DNA of 64,000 nt from Paraliobacillus zengyii (GCF_003268595.1 NZ_CP029797.1:3121501-3185500), one strand, 5' to 3'; positions 1 to 12,300 are shown, counted from the stretch's first letter. Numbers and translations: made by a program. Notes: generated by a model from the sequence alone, not told the origin.

Positions 1-84
1 AAATTATCGAGAGTTTTTTAGATTACTGCTATTCTTCTTTAATGATAGCAATATGTATAGTTAGAAAAAATACTAGCCTTTTGT

Positions 85-324
85 TTAAGAGTTTTCAAAG
101 AATTGTTCAGCTTTTTCTAGATAAGGTTCCTGTGCTTCTGTTAAATCAAACTCCTCAACAATCGCATCAACAGGACACACTGCAACACAGGCTCCGCAAT
201 CAATACAAATATCTGGGTTAATGTAGAACTGGCTTTTGCCTTCTTCTATACAATCGACAGGACAAACCGTTACACATTCTCCTGCTTTTTCCGTTTCACA
301 CGGGCTTACAATTACAAACGCCAT
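85..324 (-). CDS. fer: 7Fe/8Fe-type bacterial ferredoxin
   Basis: A 79-residue soluble iron-sulfur electron carrier. Two cysteine groups are visible: C9, C17, C21 and C25 in the first half and C40, C43, C46 and C50 (CIDCGACVAVCP) in the second. This is the arrangement of the seven-iron ferredoxins, where C9/C17/C50 would hold a 3Fe-4S cluster and C21/C40/C43/C46 a 4Fe-4S cluster; an eight-iron protein cannot be excluded. The acidic C-terminal tail and the length match Bacillus Fer. An AAGGAGGT ribosome binding site lies five bases before the ATG. It is the last of three minus-strand genes (sodA, ribF, fer) whose products concern redox and flavin. Its redox partner cannot be told from the sequence. 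Confidence 0.93.
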   Translation of the reverse strand: MAFVIVSPCETEKAGECVTVCPVDCIEEGKSQFYINPDICIDCGACVAVCPVDAIVEEFDLTEAQEPYLEKAEQFFENS

Positions 325-391
325 ATTATACCTCCTTGATAAAAAATTTCATCCATATTGTAGATGACGAGAAAAATGACTCCTGGAGTTT

Positions 392-1336
392 CTATATGAA
401 TCCCATTAGCTTTTCTGCTTCGCTCTTATCGAGTTCCATTTGTTTTACTAAGTCATCTAAATTAGAAAAATTAATTTCTCCTCTAAGATATCGTAAGAAA
501 GAAACAGATACAGATTTTCCATATAAGTCGCCAGAATAATTGAGTAAATATGCCTCGACTAAATAGCCTTCACCATTTACACTAGGGCGGTAACCAGCAC
601 TGATAAGCGCATGGTAATAATCAGTAATTATTGATTCATTATAAATGCCAACTACCCCAAGGTAAACACCTGGTTTAGGTTCGACATATGCTTCAGTTTC
701 CCCGATATTAATAGTCGGGAATCCCAGCTTTCGCCCCATTTTTTCTCCATGGATAACTGTCCCTTTTATTGCAAAAGGACGACCTAACAGAGAATGCACT
801 GGTTCCATAAGCCCTTCCTTAATCGCTGCACGGATAGTACTACTACTGATTTTCTGTGCATTTTCTTTAATTAAAGGTAAAACTGTTACATCTATATTAA
901 GCTGCGCACATAATTGAACCAGTTCTCCTGTACTTGAAGCACCACCAGAACCAAATCGGAATCCTTCTCCAATTATAATCCGCTTTATATTTAACTGTGA
1001 AAGATGCTCAACAACAAACGTGTTTGCTGTCGTCTTTGCGTATTCTTTTGTAAATTTAATTCGATAATACCGACCGACACCATATTGCTTTAGTAAAGCG
1101 AGTTTGTCATTATCGGGGGTTATTCGCTTTTCAAAATCCGCGTTTTGTTTGAGGATCCAAAGCGGATGGTCAGAAAAACCCATTACGGCTAATGTCTCAC
1201 TACTTTCATCGATAAAACCTTTTGCTGTTTGAAGGATTTGCTGGTGTCCCTTGTGAATACCATCAAATTTACCTATTACTAGTACTAGTGGGTCTTTATT
1301 CAGGGGTGGTTTACCTGTTACATCGATAATTTCCAT
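392..1336 (-). CDS. ribF: bifunctional riboflavin kinase/FAD synthetase
   Basis: The 314-residue protein converts riboflavin to FMN and FMN to FAD in the cytoplasm. The N-terminal nucleotidyltransferase half shows VIGKFDGIHKGHQQ (the HxGH adenylyl-transfer motif near residue 28) and the later SSSTIR motif. The C-terminal flavokinase half shows GRKLGFPTINI near residue 205, the flavin and ATP binding signature. Length equals that of B. subtilis RibC. In many Bacillaceae ribF sits between truB and rpsO; here it lies between sodA and a ferredoxin gene, so it may be moved or a second copy. Both catalytic halves look complete, and I saw no FMN riboswitch upstream. Confidence 0.95.
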   Translation of the reverse strand: MEIIDVTGKPPLNKDPLVLVIGKFDGIHKGHQQILQTAKGFIDESSETLAVMGFSDHPLWILKQNADFEKRITPDNDKLALLKQYGVGRYYRIKFTKEYAKTTANTFVVEHLSQLNIKRIIIGEGFRFGSGGASSTGELVQLCAQLNIDVTVLPLIKENAQKISSSTIRAAIKEGLMEPVHSLLGRPFAIKGTVIHGEKMGRKLGFPTINIGETEAYVEPKPGVYLGVVGIYNESIITDYYHALISAGYRPSVNGEGYLVEAYLLNYSGDLYGKSVSVSFLRYLRGEINFSNLDDLVKQMELDKSEAEKLMGFI

Positions 1337-1404
1337 TCTCTATCCCTCTTCTAAAATTTCAGTTGATACAATAAGGTACCATAAAGGTACCTTATTGTTA
1401 TGTC

Positions 1405-2028
1405 TTATTTGTTTGTAGCTTGTGCGAATTTATCCGCCACTACATCCCAGTTAATGATATTAAAGAAGTTTTTTATATAATCTGGTCTTCTGTTTTGGTA
1501 ATTTAAGTAATATGCGTGTTCCCATACATCAAGTCCGAGAATTGCTGTTTTACCATCCGTAATCGGGTTATCTTGATTTGGCGTGCTAGTAATTTCTAAT
1601 TCCCCATTACCATTTACTACAAGCCATGCCCATCCTGATCCGAAACGAGTCGTTGCTGCATCAGAAAATTTTTCTTCAAACGCGCTAATGCTTCCGAATG
1701 CTTGATTAATAGCATCTGCTAATTTACCAGTTGGTGCAGCTTGTTCTTTTCCAGGAGCAATCACTTCCCAGAAAAGTGTGTGGTTAAAGTGTCCCCCACC
1801 ATTGTTTCTAACAGCAGTTCTTACTTCTGATGGAACAGCTTCTAAGTCGCTAAGTAATTCTTCGATTGATTTACCCTCTAACTCTGCTTTGCCTTCAACA
1901 GCAGCATTTAGCTTCGTTACATATGTTTGGTGGTGCTTGCCGTGGTGAATCTCCATTGTTTGTTTGTCGATATAAGGTTCCAATGCATCGAAACCATACG
2001 GTAGTGCTGGTAATTCAAATTTAGCCAT
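1405..2028 (-). CDS. sodA: manganese superoxide dismutase
   Basis: The 207-residue cytoplasmic enzyme dismutates superoxide to peroxide and oxygen. All four metal ligands are visible: the first histidine of MEIHHGKHH (H28), the histidine of FNHTLFW, and the aspartate and histidine of DVWEHAYY. The segment [13 protein letters not shown] and the glutamine-free GSGWAWLV region are typical of the Mn/Fe family, and the Bacillus relatives are manganese enzymes. The start is supported by a GGGGGA site upstream. It is transcribed away from a SufR-like regulator across a shared 266-bp region, so redox-linked control is plausible but unproven. Confidence 0.97.
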   Translation of the reverse strand: MAKFELPALPYGFDALEPYIDKQTMEIHHGKHHQTYVTKLNAAVEGKAELEGKSIEELLSDLEAVPSEVRTAVRNNGGGHFNHTLFWEVIAPGKEQAAPTGKLADAINQAFGSISAFEEKFSDAATTRFGSGWAWLVVNGNGELEITSTPNQDNPITDGKTAILGLDVWEHAYYLNYQNRRPDYIKNFFNIINWDVVADKFAQATNK

Positions 2029-2294
2029 AATACTATTCCCCCATTACTTTTAGTCTTTTTATACTAAAAGGTATAAAAAGTATAATAATAGATTATTCGA
2101 TATAAAATTAAAAATCAATCCATTTGCTCAACAAAAATTTCCACTTTTTATATTTGTTGCTACTAGCTGATAATCTGTTTCTCTTTTAAGTTTTTATACT
2201 TTCTTATATAATAAGCACACAGCAATAAACTAGTGAACTATTCGAATCAGATTGGACAAATATAGATTGATTCTCAATAACTGAGGTGTTTAGA
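2029..2294. promoter_or_regulatory. divergent promoter region of sodA and the SufR-like gene
   Basis: A very AT-rich 266-bp space between divergent genes. It holds a near-palindrome around 2055-2080 (TATACTAAAAGGTATA), which overlaps the expected sodA promoter and could be an operator. The GAGGTG at 2283-2288 is the ribosome binding site for the rightward gene. No RNA gene was seen here. Confidence 0.45.
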
Positions 2295-2921
2295 TTGGAA
2301 AAAACTAAAACTACCACGAAAGATAAAATCCTTGATTTATTAAAAAAGAAAGTAAAATTAACTGTCGGCGAGTTAACACAACATTTAAATATCACAGACA
2401 TGGCAGTAAGAAAACACCTTTCTGTTATGGAAAAAGATGGCCTAATCTTTTCAGAAGAAGCTAAAAAACCCATTGGAAGACCGATGCTACTTTATTATTT
2501 ATCAGAGAAAGGCGAACTCCTTTTCCCGAAAAACTACGAGGGATTAAGTGTTGAATTTTTGAATGATATTAGTGACCTATACGGAAATGAATCTATTGAA
2601 CAATTATTTAAGAAAAGAGAACAACGTCTTACCAAAGAATACGCTACTAGAATCGGAAATAAATCAGCAAGTGAGAGACTAAATGAGATCGTTCAAATCC
2701 AAAATGAAAAAGGATATATGGCAGATTCCTCTCAATTAGATGAAAATACGTATGAAATAATAGAATATAATTGTCCAATCATGGCCGTAGCAAAAGAATT
2801 CAAAACAGCTTGCCAATGTGAGACAACTATGTTCAAAAATGTACTCAAAACAGAAAACGTTAAAAGAACAAGCTGCAAAACAGAAGGAAATAACCACTGT
2901 AAGTTTACTGTTAAATTTTAA
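2295..2921 (+). CDS. winged-helix regulator with cysteine-rich C-terminus (SufR-like, COG2345)
   Basis: About 208 residues. The N-terminus is a DeoR/ArsR-type winged helix (residues about 10-75) with recognition helix ITDMAVRKHLSVME and the wing motif PIGRPMLLYYLSEKG. The C-terminal third holds C-x12-C-x-C followed by two more cysteines (TSC and HC), resembling the cluster-binding part of SufR-type iron-sulfur sensing repressors. I infer an Fe-S or redox-responsive DNA-binding protein; direct metal sensing is an alternative. A TTG at 2295, six bases after GAGGTG, is a better start than the in-frame GTG at 2286, which lies inside that ribosome binding site. It is divergent from sodA, a natural target. 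Confidence 0.72.
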   Translation: MEKTKTTTKDKILDLLKKKVKLTVGELTQHLNITDMAVRKHLSVMEKDGLIFSEEAKKPIGRPMLLYYLSEKGELLFPKNYEGLSVEFLNDISDLYGNESIEQLFKKREQRLTKEYATRIGNKSASERLNEIVQIQNEKGYMADSSQLDENTYEIIEYNCPIMAVAKEFKTACQCETTMFKNVLKTENVKRTSCKTEGNNHCKFTVKF

Positions 2922-2922
2922 A

Positions 2923-2947
2923 GAAGCAGAGGACGGTTCTCTGCTTC
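2923..2947. repeat. short hairpin repeat with GGACGGTTC core
   Basis: GAAGCAGAG (2923-2931) pairs with CTCTGCTTC (2939-2947) around a GACGGTT loop, immediately after the stop of the SufR-like gene. The same core in reverse orientation (GAACCGTCCC) recurs at 6309, 6353 and 18001, so it is a member of a dispersed element family. It may also help end transcription. Confidence 0.7.
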
Positions 2948-2952
2948 CAAAA

Positions 2953-2996
2953 ACCCCCTCAACATAACAAAATACTAATCTGCTAGCTGAGGGGGT
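2953..2996 (-). terminator. rho-independent terminator of the gan operon
   Basis: ACCCCCTCA (2953-2961) pairs with TGAGGGGGT (2988-2996). Read on the minus strand the stem is followed by a run of T, as expected for the end of ganB transcription. On the plus strand the tail is weaker. Confidence 0.8.
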
Positions 2997-3012
2997 AATT
3001 TTACAAATATAA

Positions 3013-6204
<3,192 letters not shown>

Positions 6205-6270
6205 TTATTCATTTATTTTTTACATTGTTCTTGTGCAAAAACGAGTGTTTAAACTCCACCTTTCATATTT

Positions 6271-6284
6271 ATTAAACGCTTTCA
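6271..6284 (-). promoter_or_regulatory. cre-like catabolite-repression site upstream of ganB
   Basis: On the minus strand TGAAAGCGTTTAAT matches 12 of 14 positions of the Bacillus CcpA consensus. It lies about 80 bases before the ganB start, suggesting a ganB-specific promoter under carbon control in addition to the operon promoter. Confidence 0.55.
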
Positions 6285-6301
6285 TTTATAGGTAGATAAT
6301 A

Positions 6302-6369
6302 AAGCAAAGAACCGTCCCTTGCTTCCTCCCCATACAAAAGAGAGGAAGCAGAGAACCGTCCCCTGCTTC
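6302..6369. repeat. two tandem GAACCGTCCC hairpin elements
   Basis: AAGCAA-AGAACCGTCCC-TTGCTT (6302-6324) and GAAGCAG-AGAACCGTCCC-CTGCTTC (6345-6369) share one core but have different, self-complementary arms. The second overlaps the ganA stop codon. They belong to the family seen at 2923 and 18001. Confidence 0.75.
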
Positions 6370-8431
6370 ATTTTCTTGGTTGTTCTAGTATTCTGACTTC
6401 GTATTGTTTTAGTGTGAGTTGTTCTGGGACAATTTCTCCGGTAACTAAATCAGTTAAGTTGGAATCGAATGCTATTTGTTGTGCTTCTTCGGTAAAGTTC
6501 ATCACAAAGACATAGTCAGATTCCACACCTTGTCTTGCTTGGACTGAAACGCCTTTACCATGTTTACTAGCAACAACTGGCTTAAGTGCTAATTCCTCGA
6601 TTAATGTTTGATAAAAATCACGATGGAATTGATCATCTAACCTTGCCCCAATATAATAGGACTTCCCTTGTTGATAGGAATGACTTGTAACAGCAGCTGT
6701 ATTTTCATAAAAATCTTCTTGATAGATTCCTTCTGTAGTAGCTGTTGCTAAATCAAGGACAGTTGCATAATCCTTCACTTCATATTTCTTATCTTGATAG
6801 GTAACCATATTTCTATCTTTTGGATACAATGTATCTGTTTCCGTTGGCTTCATTCCAAATATATCTTGTAAATCTTTATGCCATCCACCTAAAAAGGTTA
6901 GATCATGTTCATTCACGAGCCCACTGATATAGGTCATAACTAATCGACCACCACCAGCAACAAAGACTTTTAAACGTGCAATCGTAGCTTCACTTACTAA
7001 ATAAAGCATCGGAACGATTAACAATTTATAATTAGAAAAATCTTGTTCTTTTGTGATCACATCTACTGGAATATCTTGTTCCCAGAACGTACGATAGTGC
7101 TCTTGCAATGTTTGCGGGTATTGTTTCGTTGAAAGTCCAAATCCCTGTGCATCATTTAATGCCCAGTTACTTTCCCAATCATACATAATCGCCACATCTG
7201 CAGGACGATTTGTTCCGACAACATCAGAAAGCTTCTCTAATGTTTCCCCCACTTTAGCAACCTCTTTAAACACACGATTTTCAGAACTATTATCATGATC
7301 AACTACTGATCCATGAAACTTCTCTGATGAACCACGAGATTTGCGCCATTGGAAATACATAATGCTGTCTGAACCATGCGCAAGCATTTGCATCGAGGAA
7401 AGTAAGTGCATTCCAGGACGTTTCGCTTTATTTACTTCATGCCAGTTTACTAGGCTTGGCGTTGATTCCATTAAAAGAAATGGCTTTTGCTTTAAGCTAC
7501 GATACAAGTCATCGATAAAACCAACCTTCATCGCTAAATCAGCAGTTGTTTCCCAGTCATTGTGCCATGCAGGATATGCATCCCAGCTAATAACATCAAG
7601 GTGCTTTGCAAATTTACTGTAATCGAGTGACTGAAATGGAATTAAATCAAATGTATCAGCCATGAAGTTCGTTGTAATCGGAATGTCTGGTGTCAGTTCA
7701 CGCATTGGGACAATTTCATTTTCATAAAAGTCTATCGTTTGGTCGGTTACGAAACGGCGCCAATCCAAATTTAAACCATGGACAGCACTCTCCCCAATTG
7801 GTGAAGGCGATTCTATCTGTGACCAATCGGAAAACGTATGGCTCCAGAATGGACCCCACCACGCATCGTTCAATGCTTGAAGATCATCCTTGTATTTTTC
7901 CTTCAACCAGCCTCTAAATGCCTGCTGACAATTATCACAATGGCATTCACCACTATATTCATTTGAAATGTGCCACATGATTAATGCAGGATTCTTACCA
8001 TATCTTTCTGTAAGTAACCGATTCATCTGTTGTGTTTTTTCACGGTAAACAACTGATGAAAAACAGTGATTGTGACGACCACCGTGCAGTTGTTTCACAC
8101 GACTTTCATTTACACGTAATACTTCAGGATACTTTTGTGACATCCACGCTGGACGCGCTCCACTTGGTGTAGCTAAAATAACGCGACCCTTGATGTTCGC
8201 AATATTTTCAATGATTGTGTCCAGCCATTCAAAGTTGTACACACCTTCTTCAGGTTCCAATGTACTCCACGCAAAAATTCCTAATGAAAATGTATTTGTA
8301 TGTGAAAGTTTCATCAAGTTTATGTCATCGGCTAAAATTTCTGGTCGATCTAACCATTGATCAGGATTGTAGTCGCCGCCATGAAGCATAAAATCTGCTT
8401 TCGTTACATAAGTCTTTTGGTGTTTTGGCAT
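6368..8431 (-). CDS. ganA: GH42 beta-galactosidase
   Basis: A cytoplasmic enzyme of about 687 residues that releases galactose from imported galacto-oligosaccharides. The GH42 barrel carries the acid/base glutamate in WHISNEYSGEC and the nucleophile in FLLMESTPS. The cysteines of NHC and ECHCDNC match the structural zinc site of GH42 enzymes. The trimerisation and C-terminal domains follow to the full family length. The ATG at 8431 is preferred because GGGGGA ends seven bases before it; the in-frame ATG at 8446 has no good site. Fourth gene of the ganSPQAB order, 90 bp behind ganQ. No signal peptide is present, which fits intracellular use. Confidence 0.96.
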   Translation of the reverse strand: MPKHQKTYVTKADFMLHGGDYNPDQWLDRPEILADDINLMKLSHTNTFSLGIFAWSTLEPEEGVYNFEWLDTIIENIANIKGRVILATPSGARPAWMSQKYPEVLRVNESRVKQLHGGRHNHCFSSVVYREKTQQMNRLLTERYGKNPALIMWHISNEYSGECHCDNCQQAFRGWLKEKYKDDLQALNDAWWGPFWSHTFSDWSQIESPSPIGESAVHGLNLDWRRFVTDQTIDFYENEIVPMRELTPDIPITTNFMADTFDLIPFQSLDYSKFAKHLDVISWDAYPAWHNDWETTADLAMKVGFIDDLYRSLKQKPFLLMESTPSLVNWHEVNKAKRPGMHLLSSMQMLAHGSDSIMYFQWRKSRGSSEKFHGSVVDHDNSSENRVFKEVAKVGETLEKLSDVVGTNRPADVAIMYDWESNWALNDAQGFGLSTKQYPQTLQEHYRTFWEQDIPVDVITKEQDFSNYKLLIVPMLYLVSEATIARLKVFVAGGGRLVMTYISGLVNEHDLTFLGGWHKDLQDIFGMKPTETDTLYPKDRNMVTYQDKKYEVKDYATVLDLATATTEGIYQEDFYENTAAVTSHSYQQGKSYYIGARLDDQFHRDFYQTLIEELALKPVVASKHGKGVSVQARQGVESDYVFVMNFTEEAQQIAFDSNLTDLVTGEIVPEQLTLKQYEVRILEQPRK

Positions 8432-8521
8432 GTTACTGTCCCCCATATTTTTATTTATCTATTTATCGATACCTAGGTTGAAGCCCTATTAGGATTAATA
8501 ATTCCCAGCAATCCTTCATTC

Positions 8522-9373
8522 TTACCCTTTCGTTCCACCTGATGTTAACCCTGATACAAAGTTCTTTTGTAAAAGAACGAATACGACAGCGATTGGAATA
8601 CTGATTAGAATGGCACCGGCAGCAAACGTTGTATAACTTGCGCCCATTACATCATTAACTAAATTGTATAAACCAATTGGCAATGTATACGATTCAGGTG
8701 ACCGCAAGATGGTTGATGCTAAAACGAAATCAGCAAGCGGAATAATAAAGCCATTCATTGCGACAACAGCGATCATTGGTCTAGATAATGGCATGATAAT
8801 TCGAAAGAAAATCGTTGTATTACTCGCGCCATCAATTCGTGCACTTTCATCTAATGACATTGGAATCGAGTCGATATAACCTTTCATTAGATACGTACAC
8901 ATTGGAATTTGACCACCAATGTAAAGGAAGATCAACAACCAATGACTGTTCATTAAGCCAAGAACTTGTGCTAATACAAATAATGCAATTAAAGCTGAAA
9001 ACTGTGGGATCATTTGTAATAGCAAAAATAGGGTTAAGCCATTTTTTCTACCAACAAAACGAAATCGTGAAAAAGCATAAGCCATAAAGGAAACACTGAT
9101 AACTGTTCCAATCATCGTTAACACACTAATTTTGATAGAATTTGTATACCATTGTCCATACTGGAGACTTTCTTTGCCTGCAAATAACTCTTTGTAATGA
9201 TCCAAAGTCGGATTTTCAGGAATGAGCGAGGTGCTTATTAAACTATTACCTGGATTAAAGCTTGCGCCCACCGTCCAAAGCAACGGATAAATAATCACAA
9301 CCATCATGAAAATGAGTAAAGAGTAAGAGGCAAAGAGTCGGGTAAATTTCTTTCTCTTCATATTCGTCATCAA
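8522..9373 (-). CDS. ganQ: galacto-oligosaccharide ABC transporter permease (MalG type)
   Basis: A 283-residue membrane protein with six predicted helices. The segment ESARIDGASNTTIFFRIIMPL is the EAA loop that contacts the ATPase. It resembles MalG and B. subtilis GanQ in length and order. It follows ganP after only three bases, so the two permease subunits are probably translationally coupled. No ATPase gene lies in the operon; as in B. subtilis a shared MsmX-type ATPase elsewhere would power uptake. Confidence 0.93.
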   Translation of the reverse strand: MMTNMKRKKFTRLFASYSLLIFMMVVIIYPLLWTVGASFNPGNSLISTSLIPENPTLDHYKELFAGKESLQYGQWYTNSIKISVLTMIGTVISVSFMAYAFSRFRFVGRKNGLTLFLLLQMIPQFSALIALFVLAQVLGLMNSHWLLIFLYIGGQIPMCTYLMKGYIDSIPMSLDESARIDGASNTTIFFRIIMPLSRPMIAVVAMNGFIIPLADFVLASTILRSPESYTLPIGLYNLVNDVMGASYTTFAAGAILISIPIAVVFVLLQKNFVSGLTSGGTKG

Positions 9374-9376
9374 CTC

Positions 9377-10630
9377 TTAATCCTCCTTAAATGAATTCGT
9401 TCGTCTGAACTGCCACAATGCAATTCCAATGACAAATACAGATAACAAAATAGTTAACGCAGCTGCTAGAGAATATTGACTGGATTGCATGGTTAATTTA
9501 TAAATCCATGATACTAAAATATCTGTTCCGCCAGCTGTAGACCCTGGAACTGCTGGACCACCGCCGTTGAACAAATAAATAATATTAAAGTTGTTAAAGT
9601 TAAATGTATACTGCGTAATGATAATCGGCGCAATCGCGAGTAGTATCATTGGCATCGTAATATGCTTGAATTTAGCAAAAATAGATGCACCATCAATCGT
9701 CGCCGCTTCATATAAATCATCTGGAATAGATTGCAAGACTCCTGTGGTTACTAGGAATATATAAGGAAACCCCAACCAACCTTGCATAAGAATAAGCGCT
9801 AGTTTTGACCATGCCGCATTGGTTAACCATGGAATCGCATCAATTCCAAAGAATGCTAAGATATCATTATTAATAGCACCAAAACTATCGTTAAAGAGAC
9901 CTGCGAAAATTAAAATCGTAACAAATCCTGGTACAGCCCATGGTAAAACGAGGACTGTCCGAACGACTCTTTTGAAATGGATATCCTTTTGGTTCACAAC
10001 AACTGCTAACAAAATACCAAGACCAACTTGTAAGGTAGTAGCAACGAGTGTCCAAATAACCGTCCATCCTAAAACATCAAAAAAAGTAGAACGCCAAATA
10101 TCAACTGTGAAAATTTTTGCGAATGTATCAAATCCTACCCAATCCACTAAATTAGCTGGCGGGGAATGATATAAGTCGTAATTTGTAAACGCTACTGCAA
10201 GACTAAATAAAATCGGAAAAATAACAGCAAATACTAAAATGAAAAACGATGGACCACTAACTACATAGGGATATCCTGACTCTACTAGGTTATGATATTG
10301 CTTTCTAAGTGAAGATAGCGGTCTATTTTTATCACGTAATTCACCATTTTTATAAGCGTCACGGAAATTCAAGTAGTATACTAGTAATCCTAAAAGTGTA
10401 ACAAGGATTGCGATAATACCTTGCGCTAATAAAAATACCGAATTATCTCTCGGTACTTCTGTTCCAAGGGTGAAAATTCCCCAATAACCCATATTCAACA
10501 TATCACCAAATGCGAATAAAAACGCACCACCAAATCCTAGGAACACAAGACCTTTCACCCATTGCTTATTGTAAAATTGTCCAAAACCAGGAATGATAGA
10601 TAACAAGCTTGCTTTTGTCCGATGTTGCAC
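9377..10630 (-). CDS. ganP: galacto-oligosaccharide ABC transporter permease (MalF type)
   Basis: About 417 residues with eight or so predicted membrane helices. The loop EAATIDGASIFAKFKHITMP is the EAA motif. The N-terminal segment LSIIPGFGQFYNKQWVKG is common in this permease branch. A GTG at 10630, directly after AAGAGGTGAG, gives the same length as B. subtilis GanP (418 residues); the upstream ATG at 10666 lacks a ribosome binding site. It pairs with ganQ to form the membrane channel and receives substrate from the GanS lipoprotein. Confidence 0.93.
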   Translation of the reverse strand: MQHRTKASLLSIIPGFGQFYNKQWVKGLVFLGFGGAFLFAFGDMLNMGYWGIFTLGTEVPRDNSVFLLAQGIIAILVTLLGLLVYYLNFRDAYKNGELRDKNRPLSSLRKQYHNLVESGYPYVVSGPSFFILVFAVIFPILFSLAVAFTNYDLYHSPPANLVDWVGFDTFAKIFTVDIWRSTFFDVLGWTVIWTLVATTLQVGLGILLAVVVNQKDIHFKRVVRTVLVLPWAVPGFVTILIFAGLFNDSFGAINNDILAFFGIDAIPWLTNAAWSKLALILMQGWLGFPYIFLVTTGVLQSIPDDLYEAATIDGASIFAKFKHITMPMILLAIAPIIITQYTFNFNNFNIIYLFNGGGPAVPGSTAGGTDILVSWIYKLTMQSSQYSLAAALTILLSVFVIGIALWQFRRTNSFKED

Positions 10631-10674
10631 TTTTCTCACCTCTTTATATAGGAAACATTTTTTCAAATTAGAAA

Positions 10675-10705
10675 GGTGCCAAATATCGTATAATCATTTG
10701 ACACC
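10675..10705 (-). promoter_or_regulatory. intercistronic hairpin between ganS and ganP
   Basis: GGTGCCAAAT (10675-10684) pairs with ATTTGACACC (10696-10705), one G-U pair included, with no strong T run. Such hairpins commonly stabilise binding-protein mRNA and let GanS be made in excess over the permeases. The role is inference. Confidence 0.55.
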
Positions 10706-10733
10706 AGTTTTTAAATGTAGCTAATAATATTAA

Positions 10734-12023
10734 TTATTGTCCAGCGTGGTTTGCTTCAATTTGTCCTTCAATTGTTTCCACCGCTTGGTTTAATGCTTCT
10801 TCTGGATCTGCCTTACCAGTAGCAATTGTTTGTAATGCCGCATCAGCAGGTGTCCAAACTTCATTCATTTCAGGAATACTTGGAGTCAATTCTGAGAACT
10901 GCGACTGTTGTGCGACAGCTTGAGCTGCTTCACTTTCCGCAACTACAGGATCCTCTGCCAATGCTTTAACAGCTGGCACTTCGCCTGTAATTTCATATCT
11001 TGTTTTTGAATTTTCTTCATTTGTTATGAATTCAACAAATTCTTCTGCAAGTTCTGGATTTTTAGCATATGTGCTGACATTGTAACTTTTCACACCAACA
11101 AACGCACTCATGTTTTCACCATTTGCTAATTCAGGTAATTTCATAACGCCATAATTAATGCCTGCTTCTTCATATGGACCTAAATTCCATGGACCAGAAA
11201 TAACCGCAGCAGCTTTACCTTCAGAGAATAAAGAATCTAACACGTTAATACCTTGTTCCCCAACTAAACCTGATGGGAAAAGACCTTCATCATAAAACTT
11301 TTGAATTGATTCTGCCCCTTCAATAGCACCTTCGTTGTTTAACCCAATATCAGTTGGGTCAAAGTTACCGTCAGCATCTTTCCCAAATACATATCCGCCA
11401 TAACCACTTAATACACCATTGGCATAGTAGATTTGATCAAATAGAGCTAATAAACCATAGTTTTCTCCTTCTGTTAACTCAAGAGATAGCTCATACCAAC
11501 CATCTAAAGTAGTAGGCACTTCGTCTTCTGAAACAAGATCTTTGTTATAGAAAAGCACGTTTGTTTCAACTGCTTTTGGTAAACCATAAACTTTACCATC
11601 GTAAATTTGAGAATTCATCGCAACATCTGTGTAGATAGATTGTACGTCTTCGCTTACATCTAATTCTTTAAGTAAACCTTCTGTAACAGCTGTACCAATT
11701 TGATCACCAGGCATTGTGAAAACATCTGGGCCTGTACCAGCTGGTCCATCCAAACGTAAGTCTTCCACTTGTTGTGCATAAGCTTTTTCGATTACTTCTA
11801 TTTCAACATCATGTTCTTCTTCAAACACAGCGATTGCAGCTTCTATACCTGCAGATTTATCAATATCTGCCCAAACAGTTAATTCTTTCGTTTCTTCTGC
11901 ATTTTCACTCGAATCCGATGAATCTCCAGAGTCCCCATCGCTCTCCTGAGGTCCACAAGCAACTAAAGCAAAAAGTAACGCTGTAAAACTAATAAGTCCT
12001 AAGTATTTTTTAAATCTTATCAT
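10734..12023 (-). CDS. ganS: galacto-oligosaccharide-binding lipoprotein
   Basis: A 429-residue extracellular solute-binding protein. The signal peptide ends with the lipobox LVAC, so C23 is lipidated and the protein tethered to the outer membrane face. An acidic Ser/Asp/Glu linker follows, then the two-lobed type 1 sugar-binding fold with FTMPGDQIGTAV and the C-terminal EALNQAVETIEGQI. Order ganS-P-Q-A-B is that of B. subtilis, which supports galactan oligosaccharides as ligand. It is the first gene of the operon; cre-like sites lie between its start and the presumed promoter. Confidence 0.92.
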   Translation of the reverse strand: MIRFKKYLGLISFTALLFALVACGPQESDGDSGDSSDSSENAEETKELTVWADIDKSAGIEAAIAVFEEEHDVEIEVIEKAYAQQVEDLRLDGPAGTGPDVFTMPGDQIGTAVTEGLLKELDVSEDVQSIYTDVAMNSQIYDGKVYGLPKAVETNVLFYNKDLVSEDEVPTTLDGWYELSLELTEGENYGLLALFDQIYYANGVLSGYGGYVFGKDADGNFDPTDIGLNNEGAIEGAESIQKFYDEGLFPSGLVGEQGINVLDSLFSEGKAAAVISGPWNLGPYEEAGINYGVMKLPELANGENMSAFVGVKSYNVSTYAKNPELAEEFVEFITNEENSKTRYEITGEVPAVKALAEDPVVAESEAAQAVAQQSQFSELTPSIPEMNEVWTPADAALQTIATGKADPEEALNQAVETIEGQIEANHAGQ

Positions 12024-12059
12024 TAGGATACATCTCCCTTTTAATTAATGAGTTGTAAT

Positions 12060-12092
12060 AAAGCGCTTTCTTAAATAATGAAAACGTTTTAT
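12060..12092 (-). promoter_or_regulatory. two cre-like CcpA sites upstream of ganS
   Basis: AAAGCGCTTT (12060-12069) has the core of the ideal cre palindrome, and TGAAAACGTTTTAT (12079-12092) matches 12 of 14 consensus positions. They lie 40-70 bases before the ganS start, a place where CcpA binding would repress the operon when glucose is present. Confidence 0.6.
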
Positions 12093-12170
12093 CGATATAA
12101 ATATAGCACAAGAAACAATATAAGTAAACAAAATTTTTACCTTTTTGTTATTATATTTTTACCTTTATTA

Positions 12171-12186
12171 AGTAAAATATTTTACT
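12171..12186. promoter_or_regulatory. candidate GanR operator 1 (perfect palindrome)
   Basis: AGTAAAATATTTTACT is a perfect 16-bp palindrome upstream of ganS. A near-identical box lies upstream of ganR at 13387-13402. LacI-family proteins bind such symmetric sites, so GanR is the obvious candidate. Nearby half sites (TTTTACT at 12201-12207, TTTTTACC) may add affinity. Confidence 0.55.
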
Positions 12187-12251
12187 TAGTAATTAAACTA
12201 TTTTACTAGAAGTAGAGAATAATTCTTTGCTTCCATCTAACTTAGATAACA

Positions 12252-12300
12252 AAAGAAAGGCTATTACCAACGATTATTCGCATGGTAATAGCCTTTCTTT
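12252..12300 (-). terminator. rho-independent terminator of ganR
   Basis: An 18-bp perfect stem: AAAGAAAGGCTATTACCA (12252-12269) against its complement at 12283-12300. It lies just behind the ganR stop and isolates ganR from ganS. The stem begins and ends in A/T runs, so it may work in both directions. Confidence 0.88.

Noticed and set aside
1..84. Possible terminator or gene at the left edge
   Set aside because: A weak GCTAT/ATAGC stem without T run and no open frame of note.
336..539. 67-residue frame opposite ribF
   Set aside because: Antisense to a certain gene, no ribosome binding site, no family.
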